Assembly (NCBI GenBank): GCA_009788105.1
Contig: WQSD01000018.1
Location: forward strand, 1-12,371
From: Oscillospiraceae bacterium
Lineage (GTDB): Bacteria; Bacillota; Clostridia; Oscillospirales; CAG-272
DNA: 12,371 nucleotides
Reading direction: 5' to 3'
Shown here: piece after piece, positions 1 through 5,628 of the stretch
How the letters are laid out: each line of letters begins with the position of its first letter
Position numbering within the stretch: position 1 is the first letter of the stretch
Position numbers and translations under genes: made by a program
The notes under the pieces: model-generated
What the model was told of the DNA's origin: nothing
What the model saw: only the letters and a program-made list of their open reading frames with translations
Databases searched by the model: none

Positions 1-58
1 CGACGGCATTGGCGGCTTTGCCGTCAAACAGGTCGCCGAAATGCGTGAGCGAGGACAT
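1..58 (-). CDS. 5' end of an unidentified gene, cut by the left edge
   Basis: An ATG at 58-56 opens a frame to the window edge, reading MSSLTHFGDLFDGKAANAV. I do not recognise it. The reason to call a gene is context: a good sigma-A-like promoter lies just upstream (103-131) and points into it. The ribosome binding site is weak (AGG seven bases before the ATG). A stronger purine run, AAGGGGG, sits about 28 bases upstream, too far for this ATG, so the true start may differ; a GTG inside that run opens a second frame to the edge. A plus-strand reading (DGIGGFAVKQVAEMRERGHD, stop at 62-64) is also open, so even the strand is uncertain. Confidence 0.25.
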   Translation of the reverse strand, partial: MSSLTHFGDLFDGKAANAV

Positions 59-102
59 GATTGACCTGAATCCGTCTTAGAGGGCACCCCCTTGATAGCA
101 TT

Positions 103-131
103 AGTATACCATCTTTTGAGAGAAAAATCAA
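103..131 (-). promoter_or_regulatory. Sigma-A-type promoter reading leftward
   Basis: On the minus strand, a -35 box TTGATT (131-126) and a -10 box TATACT (108-103) are separated by exactly 17 bases. Transcription should start near 96 and read out of the left edge. The promoter lies downstream of the virB4 stop, so the next gene is probably not only read through from the transfer operon. It closely resembles the promoter at 5600-5628, including GTTGATTT around the -35 and GGTATAnTAA around the -10. It is predicted from sequence alone. Confidence 0.6.
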
Positions 132-141
132 CAACAAAATG

Positions 142-216
142 TTTTCGCCATTACGCAATTACGCCTTAATTGCCCTTGACCTTAATTGTCAATTCTCCAT
201 TGTCAATTGTCAATTG
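142..216 (-). repeat. Composite heptamer/hexamer repeat, copy 1 (after virB4)
   Basis: Read on the minus strand, this stretch starts two bases after the virB4 stop. It contains tandem ATTGACA-type heptamers with one ATGGAGA variant, then a GGTCAAGGG unit, then a tail of related heptamers (AATTAAGGCG, TAATTGCG, TAATGGCG). This copy is intergenic and has in-frame TGA and TAA codons. It is the longest version of the heptamer tail in the window. The same module recurs at 1102-1153, 2831-2890, 3499-3555 and 6287-6398 in the same orientation. Confidence 0.8.
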
Positions 217-219
217 CTC

Positions 220-2679
220 CTACCGTCCTCCTGCCGCACCAAACAACTCCTGCTTATACTCCGGGGCAATCACTTGAAGCAAATAGCGTTCGTTGCCGCA
301 ACGATACAGGCACGTGCCACGCTCCGGGTACTTGATAAGCTCGAACTCACTTTGCTCAAGCTGGAGGGTGTCCATGAAGTCTTTCGGGTTGATGTTGCCG
401 GCGTTGAACAAAAACTGATGCACAGGGATAGCGAAGAGGGGCTTGGTGTACTCTCGCACCTCAGCGATGAAAAAATCCTCGATGTTTTGGCTGGCGAGGA
501 TAAGCGCAGAGTCTTTCTTACGAACACGTTTCATGCTGTTTCGGATATACTCTATTGCCGTGAGATTGGACAAATACAGATAAAGCTCATCTATCGCCGT
601 TACCGTGTTGCCCTCACCCAACAGGCGGTTGCTCATGTAGGACAAAATGTTGAACAGCATGGTGTCCTTCAGCCGTTTGTTGGTGTCCATCAAGCCTTTT
701 ACGCCGAATGTGAGGAAGCGATCGTCTTTAATGTTCGTGTGTCCGTTAAAATATCGGCTCTCCGAACCGATGCACATAGAGTGCAACCCAAGGCAAATTT
801 CTTGCAACATTTCCTCGGTGTACAGGCTTTTTTGACTGTGGTCATAGCCCATGAATTCGCTGTCAAGTAGCTCGTAAAAGTCCGACATAATAGGGTAATC
901 GGTTGGCTTTAGTTGGCTGTAATCTGTGTCATCTGTGATGCCCCAGCGAGCGTACAGTTTGGACAACATAATCTCGATGGTGTCAATCTGTGCATCAGAA
1001 AAATCTTTGTACGCACGGAAAAAATCCTTGAGATATGCGATGTGCTGGGAGAGCCGTGTGGCTTTGCGGAACGCAATAGGCACAGGAAGTCCGTCTGTTT
1101 TCCCTTGACCTTCGCCCTTAATTGTCAATTCTCCATTGTCAATTGTCAATTGCCAAGACTTTGGCTCTAATGGGTTGATGATAAACTCCCCGCTCATGAA
1201 ATCAAGATAACAGCCGCCCATATTGCGTGTCAGTTCCTCGTATTCTGCCTCAGCGTCAAGGGTGATGATGCTTTTTCCAACGAGGCGAAGATTGGTCAGA
1301 AGTAGCTTCAGCAAAAAGCTCTTGCCTTGCCCGCTGTTGCCGAGAATTAGGCAGTTTGCGTTGGTTTTATCGTCTGCACGGCGGTCGAAATCCACAAGAA
1401 TATTCGTGCCGTACTTATCACGCCCGATGTACAACCCCCGGGGGTCGGTCTTGCCGCTGTAGTTGAACGGATACATATTTGCCACGCTGGAGGCGGGCAA
1501 TATGCGTTCAAACTGCGTGCCGAACATATTCGCGCCTACTGGCAGGACAGAAAGAAAGCCCTGCTTTTGTCGCAGGGTCAGCCTATCCACGGTGATTTTG
1601 GAGCGAGAAAGCTCCATGTTAATGTCCGACTGCAGTTCTTTCATCTTTTCCATGCTGTCCGCACGAAGCTCCAGGTAGACGGCGGTGTGGAGTAGCGGCT
1701 CTTTTTCTCGCCGCATATTTGCGATAAGCTCCACCACATCCTGCAGGTTGCCCTCGGCGTTCACCGTGTCCTGCACATCGCCTCCGCCGCTCATCAGCCT
1801 GTTCTTACGGGTGGCGTTTTGTATCACTTTTCGCTGAGTGATGCTGTCCACAAGGCGGTTGTAAACCCGCAATGTGACGCCATTTCTGTCGGCGAGGTGG
1901 GATAAAATCGCTTGCTCCTCCGTGCCGGGCGGATACTCCCGAATTGCCCACACGCAGCACCGCTTGTCGCCGCAGATATAGTGGTCCGGCATGAATTTAA
2001 TGGTGCCGGGCAGTATCATATCGAAGAAAGATTTCACCGCAACGGCTTCTTTTTCTTCTGCCGACAGCTCTTTTCTGCTCTTTTTTAGCTTGCGAAGATG
2101 CCTTTCGCCATCATAATCTCCCATCAATTCGCCGCTCATGGATGCTCCGAAATACAATGCCAGCAGGCGTTTGATGTCGCTCTTGCTAAGCCGTTTCACC
2201 TCAAAACCATGCTCTGTGATGAGCTTTTGCACCTTATTCACATGGTTGAAGATTTGCTCCTCGCCGGGAGACCCGGTTGGCGAAAATGGGTTTGCGGAAG
2301 TTTTAATGTGCATTGCAAAATAAAAATTCCGTGCTGTTGCCATTTCAAGCTGAATGCTGTCGAGGAAGTCATAGTCTTTCTCCAGCACAGCACGAACAGC
2401 AGGATTTTGCTCCTGCTCCAGCCGACTCTTAATGTGAAATTTGTTGCCATCAAAGCATTCGCAGGAGTCTAAGCACAATATTTCGATGTCCGGCTGGCTC
2501 TGCAGCACGGCTTTCAAATTACGGACTTTGGCTTCGATGTTCGCCGCCGACAGCACGCTGATATTAGTTGGACTGACGTGATAATATATGATTTCTCCGT
2601 GAGCCGTTGACAGCCCATATGACGAAAACCCTTTGATGCCAATGAGTTCTTGGGTGGATTTTTGCTTTTTTATTTTCAT
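220..2679 (-). CDS. virB4: VirB4/TraE-type conjugative transfer ATPase
   Basis: This is the cytoplasmic ATPase that powers assembly and substrate transfer in a type IV secretion channel. The product has 819 residues, a usual size for the family. Walker A is GNSGQGKS at about residues 447-454 and Walker B is AIDELYL with D697/E698; the segment LILASQNIEDF follows, as in the C-terminal RecA-like domain of VirB4 proteins. I chose the ATG at 2679 because it follows a strong binding site (AAGGAG, six bases before). An in-frame extension to 2820 would only translate the hairpin-rich intergenic region. Residues about 509-525 (QLTIDNGELTIKGEGQG) are an in-frame insertion of the repeat found elsewhere in the window. 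It lies between Walker A and the conserved RLSQHIAYLKDFF segment, probably in a surface loop. Upstream are prgI and the 90-residue gene. Family assignment is confident; the effect of the insertion is unknown. Confidence 0.95.
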   Translation of the reverse strand: MKIKKQKSTQELIGIKGFSSYGLSTAHGEIIYYHVSPTNISVLSAANIEAKVRNLKAVLQSQPDIEILCLDSCECFDGNKFHIKSRLEQEQNPAVRAVLEKDYDFLDSIQLEMATARNFYFAMHIKTSANPFSPTGSPGEEQIFNHVNKVQKLITEHGFEVKRLSKSDIKRLLALYFGASMSGELMGDYDGERHLRKLKKSRKELSAEEKEAVAVKSFFDMILPGTIKFMPDHYICGDKRCCVWAIREYPPGTEEQAILSHLADRNGVTLRVYNRLVDSITQRKVIQNATRKNRLMSGGGDVQDTVNAEGNLQDVVELIANMRREKEPLLHTAVYLELRADSMEKMKELQSDINMELSRSKITVDRLTLRQKQGFLSVLPVGANMFGTQFERILPASSVANMYPFNYSGKTDPRGLYIGRDKYGTNILVDFDRRADDKTNANCLILGNSGQGKSFLLKLLLTNLRLVGKSIITLDAEAEYEELTRNMGGCYLDFMSGEFIINPLEPKSWQLTIDNGELTIKGEGQGKTDGLPVPIAFRKATRLSQHIAYLKDFFRAYKDFSDAQIDTIEIMLSKLYARWGITDDTDYSQLKPTDYPIMSDFYELLDSEFMGYDHSQKSLYTEEMLQEICLGLHSMCIGSESRYFNGHTNIKDDRFLTFGVKGLMDTNKRLKDTMLFNILSYMSNRLLGEGNTVTAIDELYLYLSNLTAIEYIRNSMKRVRKKDSALILASQNIEDFFIAEVREYTKPLFAIPVHQFLFNAGNINPKDFMDTLQLEQSEFELIKYPERGTCLYRCGNERYLLQVIAPEYKQELFGAAGGR
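1102..1153 (-). repeat. Composite repeat, copy 2 (inside virB4, in frame)
   Basis: On the minus strand, heptamers (ATTGACA, ATTGACA, ATGGAGA, ATTGACA) are followed by an AAGG/GGTCAAGGG tract. It lies inside virB4 and adds QLTIDNGELTIKGEGQG without a stop. The ATGGAGA unit replaces a TGA by GGA in the reading frame used, which keeps the frame open. Homologous VirB4 proteins, as I recall them, lack this peptide. Confidence 0.8.
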
Positions 2680-2696
2680 TTTTTCTCCTTTTTCCC

Positions 2697-2830
2697 GTGG
2701 GGCTGTGCGCCCCACACCCGCACAAGTTTTTTTGAAAAAAACTTGACTAAAAACTTCAAATTGCAAAAAGCTGTGCTTTTTGCGGACTAAAGTTTTGAGA
2801 GGTTTGGAGAACTTTTTCAAAAGTTCTCCA
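2697..2830 (-). other. Array of four hairpins between prgI and virB4
   Basis: Four inverted repeats follow one another. 2697-2715: GTGGGGC/GCCCCAC with a 5-base loop. 2723-2745: CAAG-T7-G-A7-CTTG, perfect. 2763-2783: GCAAAAAGC/GCTTTTTGC with loop TGT, perfect. 2805-2830: TGGAGAACTTTT/AAAAGTTCTCCA with a 2-base centre, perfect. No hairpin is followed by a clean U tract in the direction of transcription, so these are not standard terminators. The array ends about 17 bases before the virB4 start codon. It could be an mRNA processing or stability element, or a mobile REP-like unit. The region has no convincing gene. Confidence 0.8.
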
Positions 2831-2890
2831 TTGTTTTGACCTTGGTTTTGACCTTTAATTGTCCATTGTCAATTTTCAATTGTCCATTGA
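2831..2890 (-). repeat. Composite repeat, copy 3 (prgI 3' end)
   Basis: This copy has heptamers of the ATTGACA type (with ATGGACA and ATTGAAA variants) followed on the minus strand by AAAGGTCAAAACCAAGGTCAAAAC. The prgI stop codon (2871-2869) lies inside it, so the last residues of PrgI, QWTIEN, are encoded by the repeat. It directly abuts the four-hairpin array. Confidence 0.75.
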
Positions 2891-3138
2891 AATTCCTGTT
2901 GTGTAGTCACAAAAAACTTAACTCCCCAGCGGATGAAGTCCATCACGGTCGCCTCGTCATAGCGGATGGTCATGAAAGCGAAAATCAAAACCAGGACAAG
3001 GGGGAGGTAAAAGGCGGTGTTCGCCCAAACAATCACGGCGATAAGGAGGGAGATTGCCAGTATGCTAAAATCTTTCAGCGACCACAGCCATATATTCGCC
3101 GAGGCTTTAAGGTTTTGCGGGTAGATGTAGGTTTTCAT
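2869..3138 (-). CDS. VirB3/PrgI-like small inner-membrane transfer protein
   Basis: This 89-residue protein has an N-terminal cytoplasmic segment (MKTYIYPQNLKASANIWLW) and then two hydrophobic segments, about residues 23-40 and 42-57. The soluble tail begins RYDEATVMDFIRW. Size, topology and position directly before virB4 match the PrgI/VirB3-like proteins of clostridial conjugative elements, which are membrane partners of the VirB4 ATPase. The binding site AAAAGGAG overlaps the stop codon of the preceding 90-residue gene, so the two are probably translationally coupled. The C-terminus QWTIEN is supplied by a repeat insertion. The naming rests on context and topology more than on a diagnostic motif. 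Confidence 0.75.
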   Translation of the reverse strand: MKTYIYPQNLKASANIWLWSLKDFSILAISLLIAVIVWANTAFYLPLVLVLIFAFMTIRYDEATVMDFIRWGVKFFVTTQQEFQWTIEN

Positions 3139-3150
3139 GCAGTTGCTCCT

Positions 3151-3172
3151 TTTAGCTCAAGGTCATGCCCTG
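3151..3172 (-). repeat. Shared 3' gene tail, copy C (end of the 90-residue gene)
   Basis: On the minus strand this encodes QGMTLS-stop. It matches the tail at 4618-4639 at 18 of 22 positions and, less closely, the one at 3482-3503. Three genes from 5182 to 3152 end with this motif. Confidence 0.55.
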
Positions 3173-3424
3173 AGTGGGTTCTTGGTTCATATTTGGCTTC
3201 AAACTGCCAAGATACGAGATATACGCACTTAACATTTCGATGTTTTTGCGGTGCATCACCGCAACTTCGCCAAGCGAACCCTGCGCCCAAATTTTCTCGT
3301 TGCCAATAGCTTCCTTTGTCGATTGAATTTCTTCGGCTATCATGCTCTGTCGCAGTTCATCGATGCTTTTGATGCTGTTAAATTCAAGCAGTTCATTCAT
3401 CCATTCTTCAAAATTATGGTTCAT
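3152..3424 (-). CDS. Unknown 90-residue acidic protein
   Basis: I do not recognise this protein. It is mostly alpha-helical in appearance and has no signal peptide or membrane segment. Landmarks are NFEEWMNELLEF near the start, IKSIDELRQSMIAEEIQSTKEAI in the middle (could be a coiled coil), and a tail ending NQEPTQGMTLS. Binding site AGGAGAACCT precedes the ATG. It lies just after the intrinsic terminator of the kinase operon and just before prgI, and its stop overlaps the prgI ribosome binding site. The QGMTLS tail matches the ends of the kinase and nucleotidyltransferase genes, so it may belong to the cargo rather than to the transfer machinery. It could be a small regulator or antitoxin-like partner, but nothing in it proves that. 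Confidence 0.75.
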   Translation of the reverse strand: MNHNFEEWMNELLEFNSIKSIDELRQSMIAEEIQSTKEAIGNEKIWAQGSLGEVAVMHRKNIEMLSAYISYLGSLKPNMNQEPTQGMTLS

Positions 3425-3441
3425 AGGTTCTCCTAAAAGCG

Positions 3442-3473
3442 AAAAAAGACCCTGTCGCTTGACAGAGCCTTTT
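3442..3473 (-). terminator. Intrinsic terminator after the HipA-like gene
   Basis: On the minus strand AAAAGGCTCTGTC, loop AAGC, GACAGGGTCTTTT forms a 13-bp stem with two G-U pairs, running into six U residues. It starts ten bases after the kinase stop codon. It should close the operon begun at the 5600-5628 promoter and would also reduce read-through into prgI and virB4. Confidence 0.85.
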
Positions 3474-3504
3474 CGTTGATATTTAGCTGAAGTTTAAGCC
3501 TTGG
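3471..3504 (-). repeat. Shared 3' gene tail, copy A (end of HipA-like gene)
   Basis: A 34-base stretch that is nearly identical (31 of 34) to 4607-4640. It covers the last codons (QGLNFS), the TAA stop and the following AATATCAACGAAA. In copy B the last bases serve as the ribosome binding site of the next gene; here they run into the terminator stem. Confidence 0.85.
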
Positions 3505-4595
3505 TCTTGACCTTGACCTTTAATTGTCAATTGTAAATTGTCCATTGTCAATTGAATTATCTCATTGCCCGTCATGATAAAATCACAAGCGGTCGCTATG
3601 GTTTCATCGTCCATTTCTATGCCGGTTTCCTCGACACAGCGTTGCAGCATCTCTCTTGTTGGGGCAGGAAAGCCTGTCGCAATGGCGTTTGCACGGCTGT
3701 TTTGCTCCAAAAGGTCAAGATATAATGCAATGAGTTTGTCATTTTTTCGTGCAAGATTTGCAGGAATTCCTCGTGCGAACAAGGCGATATTGTTGTCAAA
3801 GTTAGGCGCCATGGACAGCACCTCGCCGCTGTTTGGGTCGAGGAGCAAGCCATAGTTGTTGGTGTGGCGGTCCATGTTGAAGCACAGCGCGTCCATGTAG
3901 ATGATTTGCAGGTATTCCTTTGCAATTTCGGGGGAAAGTTCCCAAAACTTCTCGAAGTTTTCGGCATAATCTTCGCTGTCGCCCATCAATGCCATGGCAG
4001 GCTCGAAGTTTTGTGTTGCTCCGTCTGTGAAATCCGGGCTAACCACCGTGTCCCCTTCGGCGAAGTATTCTGCCATCGGGAAACCAAGAGCTTTGCCAAG
4101 ACGGCATATGAGCAGTTCAGAGAACCGCTCCAACTCGCTCCCACGCTTCACAAGAAACCACCCACCATCCTGCTGTCGCCAGCATTTTTCGTATGAGCCG
4201 ATGTTGGTTAGCTCCGGGGTTGGGGAATAATTTTTGTTGAAGCTGTCCGGGTCGCCTCGCAGGGCAAGGGATGCAAACTGATTTTCCTTGAATTTTACGT
4301 CCTCGTAGCAGAGATTTTCGCCCGCCGACCTGAACCAATAGGTGTCCGTGATTGTGGCGGCATGAACACGGAGAACAGTCGCCAAATCGTCCGTGCTACC
4401 AATACGCAACGCCCTTTTCAGCAGGCGTGAATTGGTGCGGTGGGGGTCGATGGCACGGGAACACAGCCAGCCCTCCACGTCCATGGTGCGAAGCAGATAC
4501 ATGGGTAGTCTATCTTCGTCAAAGCTGGTTATAACGCCGTTTTCCACGGTGGCAACAACAATATCGCGGGACAATATTTCGCCGTTTAGGGGCAT
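3483..4595 (-). CDS. HipA-like protein kinase
   Basis: A 370-residue protein with the hallmarks of HipA-type kinases. The catalytic loop is NMDRHTNNYGLL (D242, N246/N247) and the metal-binding segment is APNFDNNIAL (D267); a TNIGSYEKCW loop at about 131-140 and K150 in WFLVKRG may bind ATP. HipA kinases phosphorylate a cytoplasmic target, such as a tRNA synthetase in classical HipA, to stop growth; the target here is unknown. The N-terminal 110 residues do not look like a standard HipA N-subdomain and could recognise the target. No HipB-type HTH antitoxin gene is adjacent, which is unusual for a HipBA pair. The ATG at 4595 follows GAAAGGAGA. The C-terminus (about 348-364) is an in-frame copy of the ATTGACA/GGTCAA repeat, running straight into the shared tail QGLNFS. 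It is the last gene of an operon with the nucleotidyltransferase-like gene. Confidence 0.85.
   Translation of the reverse strand: MPLNGEILSRDIVVATVENGVITSFDEDRLPMYLLRTMDVEGWLCSRAIDPHRTNSRLLKRALRIGSTDDLATVLRVHAATITDTYWFRSAGENLCYEDVKFKENQFASLALRGDPDSFNKNYSPTPELTNIGSYEKCWRQQDGGWFLVKRGSELERFSELLICRLGKALGFPMAEYFAEGDTVVSPDFTDGATQNFEPAMALMGDSEDYAENFEKFWELSPEIAKEYLQIIYMDALCFNMDRHTNNYGLLLDPNSGEVLSMAPNFDNNIALFARGIPANLARKNDKLIALYLDLLEQNSRANAIATGFPAPTREMLQRCVEETGIEMDDETIATACDFIMTGNEIIQLTMDNLQLTIKGQGQDQGLNFS
3499..3555 (-). repeat. Composite repeat, copy 4 (3' end of HipA-like gene, in frame)
   Basis: The minus strand reads heptamers ATTGACA, ATGGACA, ATTTACA, ATTGACA, then AAAGGTCAAGGTCAAGACC. It encodes QLTMDNLQLTIKGQGQDQG and joins the shared 3' tail at the CAAGGC boundary, so a GGTCAA-type unit and the tail appear fused. 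ATGG and ATTT variants remove the TGA stops that pure heptamers would place in this frame. Confidence 0.8.
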
Positions 4596-4606
4596 GGGGG
4601 GTCTCC

Positions 4607-4640
4607 TTTCGTTGATATTTAGCTGAATTTCATGCCTTGG
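4607..4640 (-). repeat. Shared 3' gene tail, copy B (end of nucleotidyltransferase gene)
   Basis: This partner of 3471-3504 encodes NQGMKFS-stop and continues into AATATCAACGAAAGGAG, which supplies the ribosome binding site of the HipA-like gene. The match continues past the stop codon into noncoding sequence, so it is not explained by protein selection alone. Confidence 0.85.
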
Positions 4641-5182
4641 TTTGGGTTTGTTTCGGGTTCTTGTACGCTTTCCTGCTCCGCAAAGAATTCCTCAAGCACA
4701 TACATTGTTTTTGGCAGAATTTTGTTTGCAGGAAAGAAAGTGGTCAGCACTTCCGCTGCTTTATCCACAGAGCCTATTTTCAGTTTGTTCAGCAAAAATG
4801 CTATATCTTCATAATCTTTTTCGCCAAATCGTGCGGACATTAGCTTCATTGACAGCAAATATTCCGCTGAAACTGTTGTGATTTTTAAGCCCTCAAGCTG
4901 CATAAAATCTTCCACTTGTGCGGTGTCGGTGACAAAACCTTTAACGCCGTCATTCATCCAATTGGCGGGCAAATCCTTTTCTTCGGCGATTTGTGCAACC
5001 AGCCTATTCACAATAGTTTTTGGCTCGTACAACGCATCAACATCCTTGGTCATGTCACGCGCCGAATGCACAAGACACATTGCCGCACCGCCAGTTAAAA
5101 GGATTTCGCCTTCCATGCCTTGTTCCTTCAAAAGCTGTCCAAGACGGGCTAAGTTATTCAAAATATTTTCACGAGAAAGCAT
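4619..5182 (-). CDS. DUF6036/AbiEii-like nucleotidyltransferase-fold protein
   Basis: A 187-residue protein with the minimal nucleotidyltransferase signature: LLTGGAAMCLVHSARDMTKDVDAL, with G31-G32 and the metal-binding pair D47/D49. A helical region follows, containing SAEYLLSMKLMSAR and EKDYEDIAFLLNKL, as in DUF6036 proteins and the AbiEii/MNT toxin-like families. Relatives transfer nucleotides to tRNA or protein targets; the substrate here is unknown. The ATG at 5182 has a strong GGAGG site, 15 bases after the stop of the 125-residue gene, so the two form an operon and likely a functional pair. The stop codon lies in the repeated gene tail (QGMKFS) whose downstream part provides the next gene's binding site. 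Family call is from motif and recall; toxin or defence activity is an inference. Confidence 0.85.
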   Translation of the reverse strand: MLSRENILNNLARLGQLLKEQGMEGEILLTGGAAMCLVHSARDMTKDVDALYEPKTIVNRLVAQIAEEKDLPANWMNDGVKGFVTDTAQVEDFMQLEGLKITTVSAEYLLSMKLMSARFGEKDYEDIAFLLNKLKIGSVDKAAEVLTTFFPANKILPKTMYVLEEFFAEQESVQEPETNPNQGMKFS

Positions 5183-5197
5183 AATGACCTCCGGTTT

Positions 5198-5575
5198 TCA
5201 CACTCGTACCAACACATTTTCGTCCACAAATAAATTCCGATGCTTAAACTCCGCTGGAGATTTGTACATGAACAGCAGTCGCAAATTTCCTTTTGCACCG
5301 CACCCGAAGTGCGGCTTGACAGAGTAAAATCGTTTGTCAAACACCCAGCGTGGCACATCAAGTTTATATTCGTTCGCCAGTTTGTGTGCGGTGGCGGCGG
5401 CAAAAGCGAGGATTTCTTGTGGGCATTGTAGGCCGGTTTCGCAGGGAATTTCTTTAATCATGGCTTGGCGTTCGGAGTTTTCTGCTCGATAAAATGCATC
5501 GAGAAAATCGCCCAGTAGCAAGTAAAAATCCTTGCCAAGGGCTGTGTTTTGTAGCACTTTTCTCATTGTTTCCAT
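5198..5575 (-). CDS. Unknown 125-residue protein, partner of the nucleotidyltransferase
   Basis: This is the first gene of the cassette operon. The product is soluble, with no signal peptide, no transmembrane segment and no clear helix-turn-helix. Its distinctive segments are LGKDFYLLLGDFLDAFYRAE near residues 14-33, FAAATAHKLANEYKLDVPRW at about 58-77, and the C-terminal LLFMYKSPAEFKHRNLFVDENVL. I recall similar proteins next to DUF6036 genes in clostridial genomes but know no characterised member. The start ATG at 5575 is 11 bases after AGGAG; a second ATG three codons in is also possible. The promoter at 5600-5628 sits immediately upstream. By position it could be an antitoxin or regulatory subunit, but it could equally be an effector or structural partner. 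Confidence 0.8.
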   Translation of the reverse strand: METMRKVLQNTALGKDFYLLLGDFLDAFYRAENSERQAMIKEIPCETGLQCPQEILAFAAATAHKLANEYKLDVPRWVFDKRFYSVKPHFGCGAKGNLRLLFMYKSPAEFKHRNLFVDENVLVRV

Positions 5576-5599
5576 GCGCAGTCACACTCCTATGCCCTT

Positions 5600-5628
5600 A
5601 TTATACCACACATTTCCGAATAAATCAA
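5600..5628 (-). promoter_or_regulatory. Strong sigma-A promoter of the cassette operon
   Basis: On the minus strand, -35 TTGATT (5628-5623), a 17-base spacer, and a consensus -10 TATAAT (5605-5600) with an extended TG upstream (TGGTATAAT). The -35 box begins one base after the methyltransferase stop codon. Transcription should begin near 5593 and read the 125-residue gene, the nucleotidyltransferase and the kinase to the terminator at 3442. No obvious operator inverted repeat overlaps it. Confidence 0.8.

Noticed and set aside
139..870. Long plus-strand open frame opposite virB4, including repeat-encoded residues
   Set aside because: It is antisense to a VirB4 gene with intact Walker motifs, has no binding site and shows no recognisable domain. 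The other plus-strand frames opposite 1223-2472, 2836-3309, 3864-4230, 4878-5327, 5833-6267, 6621-7265, 7301-7780, 8888-9440 and 10954-11349 were rejected for the same reason.
2723..2745. Standard intrinsic terminator at the T7/A7 palindrome
   Set aside because: On the transcribed strand the stem itself is A/U-rich and is followed by TGCGGG, with no G-C-rich stem plus U tract.
2680..2820. 47-residue N-terminal extension of VirB4
   Set aside because: It only translates the hairpin array and is Lys/Phe-rich. A strong ribosome binding site directly precedes the ATG at 2679.
3617..3967. Alternative minus-strand frame inside the kinase gene
   Set aside because: It lies within the HipA-like gene, whose frame carries the catalytic motifs. 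The alternative has no domain or binding site.
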